Positions 10,317-18,306 of a stretch of DNA of 64,000 bases are shown piece after piece. Made by a program: the position numbers and the translations under genes. The notes beneath the pieces were generated by a model. The model saw nothing but the letters and a program-made list of their open reading frames with translations. It did not search any database and was not told the DNA's origin. The DNA comes from an uncultured Cytophagales bacterium (GTDB taxonomy: Bacteria; Bacteroidota; Bacteroidia; Cytophagales; Cyclobacteriaceae). Numbering within the stretch: position 1 is the first letter of the stretch; every line of letters starts with the position of its first letter. The stretch spans positions 248,001-312,000 of the forward strand of contig CAJXNP010000006.1 of assembly GCA_913057175.1 (NCBI GenBank). The letters run 5' to 3'.

Positions 10317-10446
10317 TTCCCGGCCTTGTGCCGGGATCCCCTGGAAGTAGCTTACCAAGCGTATTAAAAGGACGATGTTTTTTCGATTCCCTTGCTATTT
10401 ATTAGACCTCTTCAGTTTGCTGGAGATCCCGGCACAAGGCCGGGAA
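10317..10446. repeat. Inverted-repeat element with nested palindromic arms
   Basis: A perfect 22-bp inverted repeat: ttcccggccttgtgccggga at 10317 with its reverse complement ending at 10446. Each arm is itself palindromic (cccgg ... ccggg). Between the arms lies the block ggaagtagcttaccaag (10343-10359), which recurs inverted at 1155-1171. It fills the gap between the convergent GH31 and PL22-like genes and may act as a bidirectional terminator or be a small non-autonomous element. Confidence 0.75.
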
Positions 10447-10469
10447 TGGTCGTTTTATTGTGTTTTATA

Positions 10470-11675
10470 CTAAATCTCCACTGCATAAATATTCACCTCC
10501 CCATCAAAATCCGATCGGAAGATGATCCATTTGCCATCGGGTGAGAAATGCACATTTGGCTCAAGCGGTCGGTATCCGTGATGTTGCATGTTGACCAGCT
10601 TTTCCGACTCCAGCCGATTTCCTTTTGGTGTGAACAGATAGAGCCATTCCCCGTCCTCCGCATGTGCGACCTGGGTGGGGTCTCCACCGTCACCGGCAAA
10701 CAAGGCTTGGTCGGGTGATTGGTTAAAATGGATGGACCATTCATTTCGATCCATTTCATATAGTTTCTTTTTACCCGTTTTAATATCAACTCCCGCAAGG
10801 AAAAAGGTTTCGCCTCTTGGTTTTTGAAGATCATACCATATTGTTTTACCATCCCTGCTAAAAAATTCATGTCCGGCTATTTCCATATCCATTTCACGCT
10901 CGTGCATCAGCTGATTTTTTCCTGTAGTTACATCGATGGTCCAGATACGATCCACTTTGTGCCAGGGGCCTTCGTGATCGTACATCAACAGATTGGGGTC
11001 GGTAGGAGAGAATTGGATGTGGTTGAGCCAGGCCCTTTCGCTATAGATCTTGTTTAATTTGCCGGTTTCAATATTTAAGGTGAAAAGTGTATGGGGGATC
11101 TTAGCCTCATAAATCAGGTTGAAGTAACTGCTTTTGTCCGGATTCTTTTTATAGATCTCGTCCTTAACCGGATCGGCATAGGAGCCGGCCAGCAAGGTTT
11201 CGTTGGAGTTGAGAGTCGTAACTCCTGCTTTGAAATCTTCAGGGAACACGTAAACCAACCTCGGAGTTTGGGTATCCACATTTGTAGCAAACACGCTGTC
11301 ATTGCTTTGATAAAAAACTTCCCTTCTCTCAGGAGCAACAATCTCTCCCCGGATCTGATTGCCATGGTTGGTCAGCCGGGTGATTTCAAATGTTTTCATG
11401 TTTACAGTAAAGAGTTGGCGGAGACTGTCGACTTCTCCATAAAAGACCATCAGATCCCCTTCATCTCCGGTTTGATGGATGAAGGGGTTGTTATGGAAGT
11501 AAAAGCTTCTTGAGTCACCATCTCTCCGGCTTAATTTAATAATGCGATGCTGGGTGTCTTTGTCAATCCATTCATTGGGCATCGGTTTTTCACTCCCTGT
11601 TTCCAAAACAGGAACCGTATCGTTTTTGTCCATGAGAAAGAAAAACAGCGCAGCAATAAAAATAAATCGCATCAT
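10470..11675 (-). CDS. PL22-like oligogalacturonate lyase / beta-propeller protein
   Basis: A protein of 401 residues with a short hydrophobic N-terminus (MMRFIFIAALFFFLM). The body is a seven-bladed propeller with TolB/WD-like strands such as NIETGKLNKIYSE and NVHFSPDGKWIIFRSDFDG. The segment HIQFSPTDPNLLMYDHEGPW followed by HKVDRIWTID is the best-conserved block of PL22 oligogalacturonate lyases. AGHEFFSRDGKTIWY supplies a likely metal-binding histidine. Members cleave short unsaturated galacturonides by beta-elimination with Mn2+. The start of the family in the cytoplasm is usual, while this copy looks exported or membrane-tethered. It lies convergent to GH31 and points to pectin-like material, but activity on another uronide is possible. 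Confidence 0.75.
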   Translation of the reverse strand: MMRFIFIAALFFFLMDKNDTVPVLETGSEKPMPNEWIDKDTQHRIIKLSRRDGDSRSFYFHNNPFIHQTGDEGDLMVFYGEVDSLRQLFTVNMKTFEITRLTNHGNQIRGEIVAPERREVFYQSNDSVFATNVDTQTPRLVYVFPEDFKAGVTTLNSNETLLAGSYADPVKDEIYKKNPDKSSYFNLIYEAKIPHTLFTLNIETGKLNKIYSERAWLNHIQFSPTDPNLLMYDHEGPWHKVDRIWTIDVTTGKNQLMHEREMDMEIAGHEFFSRDGKTIWYDLQKPRGETFFLAGVDIKTGKKKLYEMDRNEWSIHFNQSPDQALFAGDGGDPTQVAHAEDGEWLYLFTPKGNRLESEKLVNMQHHGYRPLEPNVHFSPDGKWIIFRSDFDGEVNIYAVEI

Positions 11676-11798
11676 GATGGTCTGATTTAAGGGTGACTAT
11701 TTAAATGAAATTACCTTTTATGGGTGATCGCTGCTGATAAAATAAAAAGAATATTGCTAAAGATCCGTCCTGTTCTGACCCGAATAAATATGACGACT

Positions 11799-13268
11799 TT
11801 ATGATCGCTCAGAGGATAATTTGGCAAACAAGCTCAGCCATCGTTTTAACTGGCTAAAAACTGTAAAGTGTTCAATCACCCGTATTTGACCATTAAACCC
11901 CCATTTTTCCCGAACTTTTGGTTGGAACAGCATTTTATTCAATGCATTGGAAAGGAGGTCAATATCTGTGGCATCATCGATGATCATTCCATTGATTTCG
12001 TGTTCAACCTGATATTTTAATCCTGCTGCATTGGAAACAATGATGGGTACTTGCTTCCACATGGCTTCGGTCGCTGTCAGGCCAAAACCTTCCTGCAATG
12101 AATTTTGAACAATGATACTGGAACTCCGCTGCAAGGCATTAACGATCAGCGCATTTTGCTTGGGATCGTCCATTGGTAGCAAAAGAATGGCGATGTCTTT
12201 TTGATATTTTTTTGCTTTGCTCGTGTAAATGTCAATTAGTTCCTCCAAAACTTCTTTCCCCTCCGGATCATCCTTGACAAAATCAGGATCCGGTCCAGCA
12301 AGGATTAACCGGGATTTTTCGATCCTTTTATAATGAATGGTGTCATGTCGATATTGATCAATATTCTCTTTCAGTTTAATAAACGCTTCCAAAACTTGTT
12401 TGAATCCTTTGAGTTTATCCCATCTGGACACCTGTAAAATGGTTGGTCGGTAGATGATATCCAGTTCCTCCGGCTCCTTGGCTTTGCCAAATGTTCCATC
12501 AGGTTTAACACGTTTTACCTGGTGTTTATAAAAGTTGTAAATCACCGGTTCCTTTTCGTTGATGATCCCCGACTGATGCAAAATCCCAATGCATTTGTGT
12601 AATTGCAAGGTTCTGTTTTTGTGGCTTAACGGGTCAATTGAAGGGGGGATAATGGTATAATTTTCCTTGATAAAATCAGGGACGTAAGCAGGAATGCTAA
12701 AGACAAAATGATTGAAATGTGAAAGGATGGGTTTCATAAACTCCCAAGCTTCATGGGTTGCCTTATTTCGCTCTTCCAGTCCGATATGACACCGCCAAAT
12801 GGAAGTGATATTGAATGATTGGTTGAGATACTTTATCATTCCTGCCGGCTGAGGATCATGAATGACCACGATGTCTCCATCTTTTATAAATTTTTTAGCC
12901 GATTCAGCATTGGACTTGTTGACCCGATTGTAAACTTCATAGTCATCGTCCGTAAAACTGAAAGTTCCTGATCCATGAATGGCATTATGTACCTGCTTTG
13001 TCAATTCAAAAAAATGCTCATCATTTGTTTCCATCACCAGCCATTCCACTTTGAGCCCTTGCTCACGCATGATGCGGATCTGACTTGGGAGCATTTCGGC
13101 AACTCCGCCTCCGGTTTCTGTTGAGTTGATCATCCAGATAGTTTTGTCCTCAAAGAAGGGGATATCCTCTTCGCATTCTTTTTTGTACCCCCTTACCGTT
13201 GTTGCAAGAGATGCGTATGATTCGTAATCTGTTAATTTTGGACCCCCTGTTATTTTTACTTTGTTCAT
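11799..13268 (-). CDS. GT4-family trehalose synthase-like glycosyltransferase (TreT type)
   Basis: A protein of 489 residues, cytoplasmic (no signal). The N-terminal Rossmann half has STETGGGVAEMLPSQIRIM, the glycine-rich acceptor-side motif of TreT/trehalose phosphorylase GT4 enzymes, and VVIHDPQPAGMIKYL. The C-terminal half has QVSRWDKLKGFKQVLEAF and the EX7E motif inside QEGFGLTATEAMWKQVP. TreT joins NDP-glucose and glucose to make trehalose. The length and both signature blocks fit. It is divergent from the AraC-type regulator at 13470. Trehalose phosphorylase of the same fold is the main alternative. Confidence 0.8.
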   Translation of the reverse strand: MNKVKITGGPKLTDYESYASLATTVRGYKKECEEDIPFFEDKTIWMINSTETGGGVAEMLPSQIRIMREQGLKVEWLVMETNDEHFFELTKQVHNAIHGSGTFSFTDDDYEVYNRVNKSNAESAKKFIKDGDIVVIHDPQPAGMIKYLNQSFNITSIWRCHIGLEERNKATHEAWEFMKPILSHFNHFVFSIPAYVPDFIKENYTIIPPSIDPLSHKNRTLQLHKCIGILHQSGIINEKEPVIYNFYKHQVKRVKPDGTFGKAKEPEELDIIYRPTILQVSRWDKLKGFKQVLEAFIKLKENIDQYRHDTIHYKRIEKSRLILAGPDPDFVKDDPEGKEVLEELIDIYTSKAKKYQKDIAILLLPMDDPKQNALIVNALQRSSSIIVQNSLQEGFGLTATEAMWKQVPIIVSNAAGLKYQVEHEINGMIIDDATDIDLLSNALNKMLFQPKVREKWGFNGQIRVIEHFTVFSQLKRWLSLFAKLSSERS

Positions 13269-13469
13269 ATATTCAATTTATGTTAGACCCTTTCAAGGAC
13301 CCGCATTGCTAAAATTGTTCTTTATTTTAACTTTCCAAATGGCAATTGGTTTTAACTATGAAATGTTAGGTATAATACAATTGTCGTTTTTAGAAGCTGA
13401 TTCGTGGCAATTTTTCGCATTTGGGCGATTAAAATTTTATTTTTGTTATCACACAGCCAATCTCCTGCC

Positions 13470-14345
13470 ATGGTTAATATTCAGGATGAAATAGTCAATA
13501 GTGGTGAGTACAAGACCTTTAAAGTTGATGATCTGCTTTTTGTTGATTATCGATGCCTCGTGGAAGAAGATCATTCTGATGTGTGGGCACATGATAACTA
13601 CCTGGCCTATGTGCTGGGAGGCGAAAAAAAATGGAAAACACCCACAAATCAAATTAAGGTAAAGTCGGGGGATGCATTGTTTATTAAAAAGGGTGCGAAC
13701 ACGGTTTACAACTATATTGACAAGCCTTTTATTGTGCTTTTTGTCTTTATTCCCGATCATTTTATTCGGCATGTGGTGTTGAAGCATGAGGATCTGGAGT
13801 TGGAAGAAAACTATGATGAATGCCAGGATAACAGCCTTGTTTTGTTGTCTTTAAATAACCTTCTCGAGTCATTTTTTCAATCCCTGATTGCCTTGTTTTC
13901 TGAAAGTGCCGTATTCTCAAAAAACATTTTGAAATTAAAAATGGAGGAGTTGGTGCTGAACGTGCTTACCCAGCCGGGCAATTCTTCTTTGAAACAATAC
14001 TTTCTTACCCTGAGTCATCATCAAAAAGTAGATATTTCGGATGTCATGCGAAATAACTATTTCCGACAGCTTTCCATTAACGATTTTGCTCGCCTGAGTG
14101 CGAGAAGCATTTCTACTTTCAGGCGGGATTTCAAGCGTACTTTTGGTACCGTTCCAGGAAGGTGGCTGATTAACAAAAGACTGGAGTACGGCCGGTTTCT
14201 ATTGGAAAATACGGATCAACCTGTCAGTGAAATAATGGACAACTGTGGCTTCAAGGACCGTTCCCACTTCACCAAAGTATTCAAAGAAACATTTGGCTTA
14301 TCTCCCAATAAATACAGGACAATGAAGTCAATCGAAGTGGTTTGA
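13470..14345 (+). CDS. AraC-family transcriptional regulator
   Basis: About 291 residues from the ATG at 13470; an upstream in-frame ATG at 13404 would add a poor, hydrophobic leader. The N-terminal half is a cupin-like ligand domain (DVWAHDNYLAYVLGGEKKW, VKSGDALFIKKGANTVYNY). The C-terminal hundred residues hold two helix-turn-helix units: LSINDFARLSARSISTFRRD, then VSEIMDNCGFKDRSHFTKVF with the signature FGLSPNKYR. It is divergent from the TreT-like gene and followed by the haloperoxidase-like gene; either could be its target. Confidence 0.93.
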   Translation: MVNIQDEIVNSGEYKTFKVDDLLFVDYRCLVEEDHSDVWAHDNYLAYVLGGEKKWKTPTNQIKVKSGDALFIKKGANTVYNYIDKPFIVLFVFIPDHFIRHVVLKHEDLELEENYDECQDNSLVLLSLNNLLESFFQSLIALFSESAVFSKNILKLKMEELVLNVLTQPGNSSLKQYFLTLSHHQKVDISDVMRNNYFRQLSINDFARLSARSISTFRRDFKRTFGTVPGRWLINKRLEYGRFLLENTDQPVSEIMDNCGFKDRSHFTKVFKETFGLSPNKYRTMKSIEVV

Positions 14346-14444
14346 CTTTCTCAACCACATTTTTGAATTTCCCAGCAAACCCGCCTTCATCACTCATTTA
14401 TACATTTGTTCATGTCAACCATCCAAAAGAACAACTGTATTAAT

Positions 14445-15758
14445 ATGAGAAAGTTAAAAGCAAATATCCGAACAATATTTACATGCGATTTTATTCGTCT
14501 GATCACCTGTTTATTTTTTTCAGTAAGTCTGTTTTGTTGCCAGGAAAACCAGCAAGGTACTCAAAGTGAAGAAATAAACGTAAGCAATGAGTTGATTACC
14601 GACTGGAATAATCTGACCTATCAAATTGCCTACGAGCATGACCAGTTTTATTCTTTTATCGGGGTAAGAACATTGAGCATGGTTCACCTTGCCATGCATG
14701 ATGCATTGAATTCAATTGACCGTCGATATGAACCCTATCTCTATGATCAGCTGAATGCTCATGCTGATCCGGTGGCAGCATCCTCGCAGGCAGCGTATCA
14801 AATATTGGTTGATGCTTATCCAAACAGAGAGGATACGATTTCACTATTGTTGAATAAATGGATGGGGAGTGTAGAAGAAGATTCCCAAAAACAAAAAGGG
14901 GTTGAACTGGGAAATGAAATTGCATTTCAGATGATCCAAGTGAGGGAAGGGGATGGTCACCATAAACAGGGAGACTATGCCCCCATGTCAAAACCCGGTG
15001 ATTATCAATACACGCCAGGCTGGGATGGTTGGGTGTTAAAGCCAGATTTTGAATATGCAAAACCTTTTGCATTGGATACAGTCACACAATTTCGTTCGCC
15101 CCCTGCACCGGATTTGAGTAGTGAAGAGTATGCTGATTCGTACAATGAAGTAAAAATGTTTGGCTCAAAAGACAGTAGCGTACGTATGGAAGATCAAACC
15201 CATTATGCCCATTGGTGGGCGGAGTTTGCCGAGCATGGATGGAATAGGCTCGGCAGAATCGTTACAAAATCTGAAGACTTGTCTGCCTGGGAAGCTGCAA
15301 GAATGTTTGCATTGATCAACGTGGACATTTACGATATTTACCTAGCATCCCTGGAAAGCAAATACTACTACGACACCTGGCGACCTTATACGGCCATTCG
15401 CGAAGCTGAAAATGACCAGAACCCATTAACAGATCCACAAAATGATTGGGAGCCGGAAATGATGACACCACCATGGCCGGAGTACCCTTCTGCACATGCA
15501 GCTGTCGCAGCAGGAGGAGCCGAGATGGTTAGTCATGTTTTAGGCACGGCGGATGTATCTTTTTCAATGGAATCTGTCACTGCTATGCCGGAATCAAAAT
15601 CCCGCAGTTTTGACAACTTGTTTGAGGCTGCCAATGAATGTGCAGAATCGAGGATTATGAACGGCTATCACTTCAGGTTTGCAACGGATGAGGGTCTGAA
15701 ACAAGGCAGACAAGTTGCCGAATACATCCATTCCAATTTTCTGGGGCCCGTAGAATAG
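14445..15758 (+). CDS. Vanadium-dependent haloperoxidase/PAP2-like lipoprotein
   Basis: Counted from the ATG at 14445 it has 437 residues; in-frame starts exist at 14406 (TTG) and 14412. The N-terminus CLFFSVSLFCC suggests a lipoprotein with Cys31 or Cys32. Vanadate/phosphate-binding residues of the vHPO/PAP2 superfamily are present in order: KYYYDTWRPYTAI with Arg313, PEYPSAHAA with Ser349 and His351, and SRIMNGYHF with Arg403 and the vanadate-binding His409. The wide spacing and helical body (VHLAMHDALNSID) match bacterial vHPO-like proteins rather than small PAP2 phosphatases. Halide specificity cannot be read; a phosphatase activity is possible. Confidence 0.88.
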   Translation: MRKLKANIRTIFTCDFIRLITCLFFSVSLFCCQENQQGTQSEEINVSNELITDWNNLTYQIAYEHDQFYSFIGVRTLSMVHLAMHDALNSIDRRYEPYLYDQLNAHADPVAASSQAAYQILVDAYPNREDTISLLLNKWMGSVEEDSQKQKGVELGNEIAFQMIQVREGDGHHKQGDYAPMSKPGDYQYTPGWDGWVLKPDFEYAKPFALDTVTQFRSPPAPDLSSEEYADSYNEVKMFGSKDSSVRMEDQTHYAHWWAEFAEHGWNRLGRIVTKSEDLSAWEAARMFALINVDIYDIYLASLESKYYYDTWRPYTAIREAENDQNPLTDPQNDWEPEMMTPPWPEYPSAHAAVAAGGAEMVSHVLGTADVSFSMESVTAMPESKSRSFDNLFEAANECAESRIMNGYHFRFATDEGLKQGRQVAEYIHSNFLGPVE

Positions 15759-15781
15759 GATCCGAAATGCTTTAACCTGAC

Positions 15782-15973
15782 TTAATTCCTTTTCTTTTGC
15801 TGGCCAGGGGCATATTCTTTCGCAGACTTTGACCCGGTTGCTTTTTTCATTTGTCCAGGAGGAACTTTAGAACTGTTGTTTGTTGTAGTGGTAGTTTTTA
15901 CCGTCGTAACTGAAGTGCATTAAAACGTCCCGATCATGGCACCAGCAAAAAGTATGATAAGCATTTTTTTCAT
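15782..15973 (-). pseudogene. Small lipoprotein gene with in-frame TAA at the lipobox
   Basis: On the minus strand an ATG (15971-15973) opens MKKMLIILFAGAMIGTF, then a TAA stop (15920-15922), then the same frame continues CTSVTTVKTTTTTNNSSKVP and GQMKKATGSKSAKEYAPGQQ to a stop at 15782-15784. The tail PPGQ-KK-GSKSAK-YAPGQQKK is the form of a small secreted lipoprotein common in Bacteroidota. The stop falls exactly before the cysteine that would be lipid-modified. A nonsense mutation or a sequencing error are the simple explanations. TAA excludes selenocysteine or pyrrolysine readthrough. Confidence 0.7.
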
Positions 15974-16103
15974 GTTGCAACTTACTATCTCTTATAAGGA
16001 CAATTTTTTGATATCACAGACAGTCACTACGTATGTAAGCAGGGAACCCGCTTTAAAGAATTTTGCCCACTAAATAAAACTTATGTGAGTCAATAGAAAA
16101 CTC

Positions 16104-16194
16104 AAATTTTGACTTGAATTATACAATTATTCTCCTCTTGAGAGGAGATTCAGAGGTGTGTTATTTAAAAACTACATAATTCAAGTCAAAATTT
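16104..16194. repeat. Palindromic element, 19-bp perfect arms
   Basis: Perfect inverted arms aaattttgacttgaattat (16104-16122) and its complement (16176-16194) enclose an inner palindrome ctcctcttgagaggag. The architecture matches the elements at 33288, 38005 and 57381, although the arm sequence differs. The rest of the 15974-16332 gap shows no gene. Confidence 0.8.
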
Positions 16195-16332
16195 CTTTAA
16201 TCTCAAAGTCAAAAGCGATTTCCCAGCGTATTTATTCAGTTTAAGAAATTGGTTGTAGTAACCGTATTGGTGATAAAATCAATCGACTGGAACGGTTATT
16301 GGTTTTATACAAGGTCTTAAAATGGTATATTC

Positions 16333-17220
16333 ATGAAGAAAAAGGACATGTATTTGGATCTTGATATAAAGCAGGATAAAGCCTACCGGCAATTAGCAGA
16401 AACGATGGCTGCCGAATTGGTTGCTCTGACGAAGAAAAAGGGTCTGATCGATACAAGGGTACATGAGTTGAGGAAACAGCTCAAGAAGATGAGAGCCCTT
16501 CTCCGCCTGATTCGAATACCGATTGGCAATTCTAAATACAAAAGCTGCAATTACTTTTTCAGGGATTTCGGCAGGGAGTTTGGCGACGCGCGTGATGCTA
16601 AAGTAAGAGTGGGCACGCTTCAATCGCTCAAAGAACCTGTAGATGAATCGATCGAAGAAAAAGCCTTTAACAGACTTGAGGAGCTTTTGGTAGTTGAACA
16701 CAAAAATGCCAAGAAGAAATTGAACAGAAATTTTTGGAAGGAAATGCAGATGAAATCGGCATCGGCAAAGCCCCTTATTGTTCACAATATTCATAAACCT
16801 GACGGGTTTAAGACCTATAAAAAATCTGTCAAGAAAGTGTACAAAGGAGGTTATAAGGCCTTGAAGATTGCCATCGAGAACCCGAAGGCAGAAGAGTTGC
16901 ATGAATTTCGCAAGCAGGTAAAGTACCTGAGGTATCAGTTGACCTTTCTGGATGCCATGTGGCCAAAGATGCTTCAGACGATGGAAGACGTGATGCATGA
17001 CCTGTCAGATTTACTTGGCAATGACCATGACCTGTATGATTTGGTTTCATGGCTTGAAGAGAATGACTGGCCGCAAATGTCTGAAAACGAAAAAGAACTA
17101 TTAAAGGGTCTGGCATGCAAAAAGCAAAGTGTATTTCGAAGTGAAGCGCTCAAACTAGGCCAGAAGATCTATTATGAATCCCCTTCTCAATTTATCAATC
17201 GATTGGAAAGTTATTGGTAA
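16333..17220 (+). CDS. CHAD-domain protein (polyphosphate-binding helical domain)
   Basis: A protein of 295 residues, no signal peptide. The two conserved-histidine helices of CHAD are seen: VHELRKQLKKMRALLRLIR near residue 43 and LHEFRKQVKYLRYQLTFLD near residue 193, with DFGREFGDARDAKV between. Later helices include MHDLSDLLGNDHDLYDLV. Basic, His/Arg/Lys-lined helical bundles of this kind bind inorganic polyphosphate. There is no attached triphosphate tunnel (CYTH) domain. The last 116 bp of the gene recur as a direct repeat at 28812-28928. Confidence 0.9.
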   Translation: MKKKDMYLDLDIKQDKAYRQLAETMAAELVALTKKKGLIDTRVHELRKQLKKMRALLRLIRIPIGNSKYKSCNYFFRDFGREFGDARDAKVRVGTLQSLKEPVDESIEEKAFNRLEELLVVEHKNAKKKLNRNFWKEMQMKSASAKPLIVHNIHKPDGFKTYKKSVKKVYKGGYKALKIAIENPKAEELHEFRKQVKYLRYQLTFLDAMWPKMLQTMEDVMHDLSDLLGNDHDLYDLVSWLEENDWPQMSENEKELLKGLACKKQSVFRSEALKLGQKIYYESPSQFINRLESYW

Positions 17221-17221
17221 C
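17106..17221 (+). repeat. Direct repeat, left copy (3' end of CHAD gene)
   Basis: From gggtctggcatgcaaaaag to the stop codon this segment matches 28812-28928 with one substitution and one inserted base. Identity stops sharply on both sides. It forms the left border of an 11.6-kb segment. A short homologous block (ttgtcacctcgaccgg) also follows both copies, at 17295 and 29012. Confidence 0.9.
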
Positions 17222-17403
17222 GTTTTTATCCAGTAATTTTGCTACTTTAAAAGCACGTGGGTTCTCTATCTAAGACCCCGCTTAAACAATTAAGTTGTCA
17301 CCTCGACCGGTAAGGAGAGGTCTGCTAAGTACTCATTCTAAACTCAATTTTGTCATTAGCAAAGCGCCCAAATTAATGGTAAAAAATATTGTGGATTTTA
17401 TTT

Positions 17404-17850
17404 CTAAAACTTCTTTATCCATTTTAACACCTTGTGAAAAGGGTCGACTTTGCCAACAAACATCATGGGACATCCGTTTTTGATCACTGTTATTCCTTTT
17501 TCTCCGGCTAGCTGGTCTGCTTTGGGTGAGTAGCTTCCCTGCCCGATCCCCTTGTGCATCCAGACAAGGTCGACATGGTTGTCAAGGCATTCTTGCATGA
17601 CTTTCTCCGAAACTACCGGAGTGCCGGCAAGCATGACAGCTTCTGGTTTTTCGGGCAACGAAGAAATATCGGGATAACATGTTAAGCCCTCAACAACTTC
17701 TGCATGAGGATTGACCGGATAAACGTCATAACCGGCATCTTTGAATTTATGAAAGATATGATTTGCAGGGATGTCTCCTTTTCTTGACACGCCCACAACG
17801 GCAATTTTCTTTTTGCTGAGAAATTCGATGATAAGTTCTGTTTGTATCAT
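17404..17850 (-). CDS. CoA-binding domain protein (YccU-like)
   Basis: A protein of 148 residues, the normal size for single-domain CoA-binding proteins. The Rossmann core shows KKIAVVGVSRKGDIPANHIF with the nucleotide-binding loop, then GYDVYPVNPHAEVVEGLTCY, SSLPEKPEAVMLAGTP and the C-terminal VIKNGCPMMF. The family resembles the CoA-binding half of succinyl-CoA ligase but has no catalytic partner, and its role is not established. It lies just inside the left direct repeat and is not clearly coupled to its neighbours. Confidence 0.92.
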   Translation of the reverse strand: MIQTELIIEFLSKKKIAVVGVSRKGDIPANHIFHKFKDAGYDVYPVNPHAEVVEGLTCYPDISSLPEKPEAVMLAGTPVVSEKVMQECLDNHVDLVWMHKGIGQGSYSPKADQLAGEKGITVIKNGCPMMFVGKVDPFHKVLKWIKKF

Positions 17851-17941
17851 TTTGATATGAATTTCATACTTTTCAGTCGAATATCATATGATAAATATCA
17901 GCCATAGATTGTGTTTTCACCAGTAAGACCTGCATGTTAAA

Positions 17942-18055
17942 GTTGGAAACAGCTTTATCCTGCCTTTTATCAATCAGAAAAAGGTTATTATGTGTTGGGA
18001 TACCGGGATGGGGATGGTTGATGATGTTTTCACCAACAACAAACTAGGGAGTAAT
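17942..18055. repeat. Dispersed intergenic repeat, copy 1
   Basis: The stretch agctttatcctgcc, aatcagaaaaagg, gggatggttgatgatg and caccaacaacaaactag aligns in order with 25731-25860 (copy 2). It sits in the otherwise empty 456-bp gap between the CoA-binding and papain-like genes. Confidence 0.65.
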
Positions 18056-18245
18056 AATTTCAGTAAACAATAACCATAGAGCATATATGATTTAGATAAG
18101 ACTCAAAGCTTATATATTATCATCGAAGGTTCCATATTTTAGGATTACCTTAAAAGACACAATGATCCTTGAGTATTTATGATTTTAACAAATAACAAAT
18201 TCATTTTTCTAATTGAGACGACAAAACCAAATCATTGTAACAGAT

Positions 18246-18276
18246 AAAAAAACCATTCGACTGAATGGTTTTTTTA
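18246..18276. terminator. Bidirectional intrinsic terminator
   Basis: A stem aaaccattc/gaatggttt with a 4-base loop is flanked by A-runs on the left and T-runs on the right, so it works in both directions. It lies 31 bp beyond the stop of the papain-like protease gene on the minus strand. Confidence 0.9.
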
Positions 18277-18306
18277 ACAGAACAATAATATAAGTGGAGG
18301 CGTGCC

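Noticed and set aside
15782-15973. Readthrough coding (selenocysteine or pyrrolysine) of the interrupted lipoprotein
   Set aside because: The stop is TAA, which is not used for either amino acid.
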